From: Desulfobulbaceae bacterium
GTDB lineage: Bacteria > Desulfobacterota > Desulfobulbia > Desulfobulbales > Desulfocapsaceae
Assembly: GCA_030599175.1 (NCBI GenBank)
Contig: JAUVON010000096.1
Span: 1-8,732, forward strand
Reading direction: 5' to 3'
Length of the DNA stretch: 8,732 nucleotides
Positions 5,990 through 8,732 of this stretch are shown piece by piece. The notes under the pieces were generated by a model, which worked only from the letters and a program-made list of their open reading frames with translations, searched no databases and was not told the origin of the DNA. Position 1 is the stretch's first letter. The number at the start of each line of letters is the position of its first letter. A program made the translations under genes and the position numbers.

Positions 5990-6664
5990 TCACCTTTCCA
6001 CAGAAAGCCGGCCGTCATGCAGGTGAAAAATCCGGTCAGCATTCTCAGCGATAGCTTTATTATGCGTGGCCATCACAATAGTTGCATTTTTATCTTGATG
6101 TATCCTTCTGAGCAACTCAATTATGCCATCGCTGTTTACCGAATCGAGATTTCCAGTAGGTTCATCCGCAAAGATGATCTTAGGCTCATTCACCAGGGCC
6201 CGGCATATTGCAACCCGCTGCTTTTCCCCTCCTGACAGCTGCTCAGGGAAACTGTTCCATCTCAAACTGAGTCCTACACTTTCAAGAAGCCGTTCAGCCT
6301 TTTCCTTTGCCAGACGATCGCCCAGCAGTTCTGCGGGAAACATGATATTTTCAAGACTATTTAAGGAAGGTATCAGGTGAAAGGCCTGAAAGACAAAACC
6401 GGTCAGCTGATTCCGTACAGGTGCAAGCTGATCCTCCGTTAAGTCGGTGATATCCTGGCCATCAAGAATAATCCTTCCACCGCTTGGCCTGTCAAGACCT
6501 GAGAGAAGACTGAGCAATGTTGTCTTGCCACTGCCACTGCTGCCGGAAATAACAACAAATTCACCCTCCTGAACAGTAAGTGACACCGACTGAAGCACTT
6601 TTATCTTTTGCTCTCCAATGGAATACAACTTTGACAGATCCCTGGTTTCAAGAAGGGTTTCCAC
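5990..6664 (-). CDS. ybbA: YbbA-like ABC transporter ATP-binding protein (LolD/MacB class)
   Basis: About 224 residues. All nucleotide-binding motifs are intact; positions are counted from the TTG at 6676, so subtract 4 for this start: Walker A GSSGSGKT (45-52), Q-loop Gln97, signature LSGGEKQR (147-154), Walker B IIFADE (167-172, catalytic Glu172), D-loop GNLDS (175-179) and switch His205 in ATHNK. Two identical subunits should drive the adjacent YbbP permease. Start choice: the GTG at 6664 is preceded by TGGAG at six-base spacing. The longer frame from TTG at 6676 has no ribosome site and is bounded by a stop at 6677-6679. An eight-codon reading frame with a strong ribosome site (6667-6693) ends two bases before this GTG. 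First gene of a minus-strand run ybbA-ybbP-tesA-activator. Confidence 0.9.
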   Translation of the reverse strand: METLLETRDLSKLYSIGEQKIKVLQSVSLTVQEGEFVVISGSSGSGKTTLLSLLSGLDRPSGGRIILDGQDITDLTEDQLAPVRNQLTGFVFQAFHLIPSLNSLENIMFPAELLGDRLAKEKAERLLESVGLSLRWNSFPEQLSGGEKQRVAICRALVNEPKIIFADEPTGNLDSVNSDGIIELLRRIHQDKNATIVMATHNKAIAENADRIFHLHDGRLSVER

Positions 6665-6666
6665 AA

Positions 6667-6693
6667 TTATCTCCAATCATACGTTTTTCTCAT
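6667..6693 (-). CDS. Possible eight-codon leader peptide ahead of ybbA
   Basis: ATG at 6693 reads MRKTYDWR then TAA. GGAGG at 6701-6705 lies seven bases upstream, the best ribosome site in the region. The stop is two bases before the preferred ybbA GTG, so it could feed ribosomes to ybbA by coupling. Alternatively the ribosome site is merely displaced. No attenuator-like hairpin is evident. Confidence 0.3.
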   Translation of the reverse strand: MRKTYDWR

Positions 6694-6778
6694 TTTTTAT
6701 CCTCCGGAGACAATAACCATCTCCACCCAGAAAACGAGGAAGTGATCACCAGGTTCTTCAAGGTTCACCCTTTTGAAG

Positions 6779-6807
6779 TTGCCAATCGCTGATACCGGAT
6801 ATACAAT
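6779..6807 (+). promoter_or_regulatory. Sigma-70-type promoter of the TSUP permease gene
   Basis: TTGCCA (6779-6784), 17-bp spacer, TACAAT (6802-6807). Four of six -35 bases and five of six -10 bases match the TTGACA/TATAAT consensus, with ideal spacing. The start would fall near 6814, almost at the ATG at 6816, so the mRNA may be leaderless. Confidence 0.55.
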
Positions 6808-6815
6808 GGTTGCTT

Positions 6816-7592
6816 ATGGAACTTGTCAATATCACATCTGAAATTCTACTCTTCCTGTTCTGTGTCGGTTTTGTCTCCGGACTGGTTGATTCCATTGCCG
6901 GGGGCGGCGGCCTGATAGCTCTTCCTGCTCTATTATTTATAGGACTACCTCCGCAGATGGCTCTTGGCACAAATAAGCTGCAGGGAAGTTTTGGCACATT
7001 TACTGCAGCCTGGAACTACATTAAAAAAGGGCCGGCGACATTGCGGGAGGCCGTCCCAGGCATATTCTTTACCCTGTTAGGAGCAACTTCAGGAACCCTG
7101 CTGATCCAATCGCTTGACTCTGCATTGATAAAACCGCTTATTCCTGTCCTGCTGTTACTTGTTTTCATATACACACTTTTCTCCGGGCATCTGGGAAAAG
7201 AAGACAGAGCCCCGAAGATGAATAAAAACATCTTCTATGCGTTGTTTGGAATCTGCCTGGGTTTTTATGATGGTTTTTTCGGTCCGGGTACCGGTTCTTT
7301 CTGGACTGTGGCTTTTATGTTTTTTGCCGGATTCAATATGACTAAAGCTACCGGATATACCAAAATCATGAACTTCACGAGTAATATAGTAGCCCTGTTC
7401 TGGTTTATTCTTGGTGGAAATGTTGTCTACTCGATAGGACTGACAATGGCTGCCGGCCAGGTGGTTGGAGCCCGAATCGGCTCAAACCTAGCCATAAAGA
7501 ATGGAACCGGATTCATCAGGCCAATTTTCCTTACAGTTGTCCTCTTTACCATCATGCGCCTGGTCTATATGAACTATATCAGCATTACATGA
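6816..7592 (+). CDS. TSUP (TauE/SafE/YfcA) family membrane transporter, probable anion (sulfite/sulfonate-type) exporter
   Basis: 258 residues, nearly all hydrophobic, with about 7-8 membrane helices. The family's internal duplication is plain: GLVDSIAGGGG (22-32) followed by GLPPQMALGTNKLQG (43-57) in the first half, and LGFYDGFFGPGTGSF (148-162) followed by TKATGYTKIMNF (176-187) in the second. Members move sulfite, sulfoacetate and related organic anions across the inner membrane. The substrate cannot be read from sequence, so no symbol is given. ATG at 6816 is preferred over TTG at 6810. Neither has a Shine-Dalgarno sequence, and the promoter at 6779-6807 would start the mRNA near 6814. 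The stop overlaps the next gene's start (ATGA). Confidence 0.88.
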   Translation: MELVNITSEILLFLFCVGFVSGLVDSIAGGGGLIALPALLFIGLPPQMALGTNKLQGSFGTFTAAWNYIKKGPATLREAVPGIFFTLLGATSGTLLIQSLDSALIKPLIPVLLLLVFIYTLFSGHLGKEDRAPKMNKNIFYALFGICLGFYDGFFGPGTGSFWTVAFMFFAGFNMTKATGYTKIMNFTSNIVALFWFILGGNVVYSIGLTMAAGQVVGARIGSNLAIKNGTGFIRPIFLTVVLFTIMRLVYMNYISIT

Positions 7593-8732
7593 AGAAGCCA
7601 CCTCGTACAGAAGAAGGTACCACCACACGGCGGGCAACGGTCTCTCAGATGATGGGGCTTTTAAGTAGCACCTACAGAAAGCACCGCTGGCGTCTCCTGG
7701 CAGGATTTGCGGCTCTGCTCCTGGTTGATTTCCTGCAACTGATAATACCACGTATAATTAAATCCGGTGTCGATGGTCTGGCTTCCGACACAATCGGCAG
7801 ACCTGAACTGCTGGAGCTTGGTATCCTGATCATCCTGATAGCCCTCTTTGTTGTAATCCTTCGTTTTACCTGGCGTTACCTTATTATTGGCTTCTCCCGT
7901 CTTCTAGAGAGAGATATCCGGAATCGCATCTTCAGCCATATTCTGAAAATGGATGGCCCTTTTTTTGAAAAACGGACCACCGGGGATCTTATGGCCCATT
8001 CCAGCAACGACCTGTCAGCTGTCCAGATGGCCTGCGGTATGGGGATGGTTGCTGCAGTAGATGCCCTGGTAATGCTGGTTGCCGCCATTGGGTTTATGTT
8101 AGCCATCCACCCGTTTCTTACATTTCTGGCTCTCCTGCCCATGCCTTTACTGGCAATCAGCACCCGCATTCTCTCAGGCAGGCTTCATAAACATTTTTCG
8201 GTGGTACAGGCTCAATTTTCCCTGCTGACAGAATTTTCCAGGTCTACCCTCGTTTCCATAGGTCTGATAAAATCGTACACCATGGAACAGTTTCAAACCA
8301 ATAAGTTCGGTCACCTTGGACAACAGTATGTAAAGGCTAATCTGCGTGTTGCAAGAATCCAGGGGTTGATCAGCCCTATTGCTACCCTGGTAGGCAACAC
8401 AGGAATGCTTGTGGTTCTTTTCTGGGGTGGTAAACTTGTCATTGAAGGCCAGATCACCCTGGGAGATTTTGTCGCCTTTATAATCTACCTGTATATGCTT
8501 ATCTGGCCAGTGATGGCTATCGGCTGGGTAGCAAACCTGGTGCAGCGTGGAGCAACCTCACTTGGTCGAATCCATGACCTGGTGTCAAGCAGTGCTCTGG
8601 TACCAGATCCGGAGACAGGCCCCTCCGTTGGCAGCAATTACCAGGGATTTCGGCTGGAAAAATTGTCATTTTGCTATCCGTCAGCCGCACTTCCTGCTCT
8701 TAAAAACATTACTCTTGAATTTGGCCCCGGCA
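7589..8732 (+). CDS. ABC exporter half-transporter (fused membrane and ATPase domains, MdlA/YheI-like), truncated by the window edge
   Basis: 381 codons are open to the right edge. The type I exporter membrane domain spans about 30-325, with helices near 36-54, 76-96, 152-172, 174-192, 262-284 and 292-315. Coupling-region sequences are present, such as FFEKRTTGDLMAHSSNDLSAV (125-145, in part). The nucleotide-binding domain begins near 352, with A-loop Tyr363 in FCYPSA. The sequence stops at LEFGPG, just before Walker A, so the motor motifs cannot be checked. The CGMGMVAAVDALVML stretch (149-163) resembles MdlA/YheI-type subunits of heterodimeric exporters, so an MdlB/YheH-like partner probably follows (inference). 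Substrates of this class are lipids or drugs. The start overlaps the TSUP stop by ATGA and lacks a strong ribosome site, implying translational coupling. Confidence 0.9.
   Translation, partial: MKKPPRTEEGTTTRRATVSQMMGLLSSTYRKHRWRLLAGFAALLLVDFLQLIIPRIIKSGVDGLASDTIGRPELLELGILIILIALFVVILRFTWRYLIIGFSRLLERDIRNRIFSHILKMDGPFFEKRTTGDLMAHSSNDLSAVQMACGMGMVAAVDALVMLVAAIGFMLAIHPFLTFLALLPMPLLAISTRILSGRLHKHFSVVQAQFSLLTEFSRSTLVSIGLIKSYTMEQFQTNKFGHLGQQYVKANLRVARIQGLISPIATLVGNTGMLVVLFWGGKLVIEGQITLGDFVAFIIYLYMLIWPVMAIGWVANLVQRGATSLGRIHDLVSSSALVPDPETGPSVGSNYQGFRLEKLSFCYPSAALPALKNITLEFGPG

Noticed and set aside
6742..6749. GTGATCAC palindrome in the divergent intergenic region
   Set aside because: An 8-bp palindrome alone is expected by chance; no second copy or matching promoter spacing supports an operator.
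6742..6792. Short plus-strand frame ending ...FFKVHPFEVANR before the TSUP gene, which looks slightly coding-like
   Set aside because: Only a GTG start with poor spacing to its ribosome site, about 16 residues, and no recognised family. It may be chance or a remnant.
7876..8169. 97-codon minus-strand frame inside the ABC exporter
   Set aside because: Antisense shadow of a clearly coding exporter membrane domain.

Overview
The window most likely comes from an anaerobic Desulfobacterota-type bacterium, in the sulfate- or sulfur-metabolising deltaproteobacterial group. The call is inferred from gene content, with no phylogenetic marker in view: a NifX-like cluster-binding protein next to a Gly/Arg/Met-rich DUF5320 protein and a PAS-type sigma-54 activator, as in the orange-protein (ORP) loci of sulfate reducers. 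GC content is moderate.

Left part, minus strand (1-1255). An operon runs off the left edge in the order NifX/NifB-like protein (670-1068), DUF5320 protein (316-624), degenerate receiver-domain protein (1-301, partial). It is headed by a sigma-54 promoter at 1093-1108 that matches the -24/-12 consensus. Two 16-bp palindromic sites 34 bp apart (1195-1210 and 1229-1244) lie at about -120 and -155, where an enhancer-binding protein would bind. Two further overlapping inverted repeats sit just upstream of the -24 box. The gene ending 12 nt from the distal palindrome encodes a PAS-AAA+-Fis activator (1256-2632), the obvious candidate regulator.

Middle part, minus strand (1256-6664). Upstream of the activator gene and colinear with it lies a ybbA-ybbP-tesA block: ABC ATPase (5990-6664), ten-TM FtsX/MacB-type permease (3479-5986) and a GDSL/SGNH esterase with a lipoprotein-like signal (2645-3325). 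YbbA and YbbP form an inner-membrane ABC complex that belongs functionally with a TesA-type periplasmic lipid esterase. A roughly 150-bp imperfectly palindromic, REP/MITE-like element (3331-3480) is wedged between ybbP and tesA. It creates a misleading N-terminal extension of the tesA reading frame.

Right part, plus strand (6816-8732). After a short divergent intergenic region with a good sigma-70 promoter come a TauE/SafE (TSUP) family anion permease (6816-7592) and, with an ATGA overlap, an ABC exporter half-transporter (7589 to the edge). The exporter is cut off just before its Walker A motif. Its membrane domain resembles the MdlA/YheI type, so a partner subunit probably follows outside the window.

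The most interesting feature is the complete sigma-54 control module (activator, two binding sites, -24/-12 promoter) driving the small NifX/DUF5320/pseudo-receiver operon. No stretch longer than 300 bases lacks a gene.
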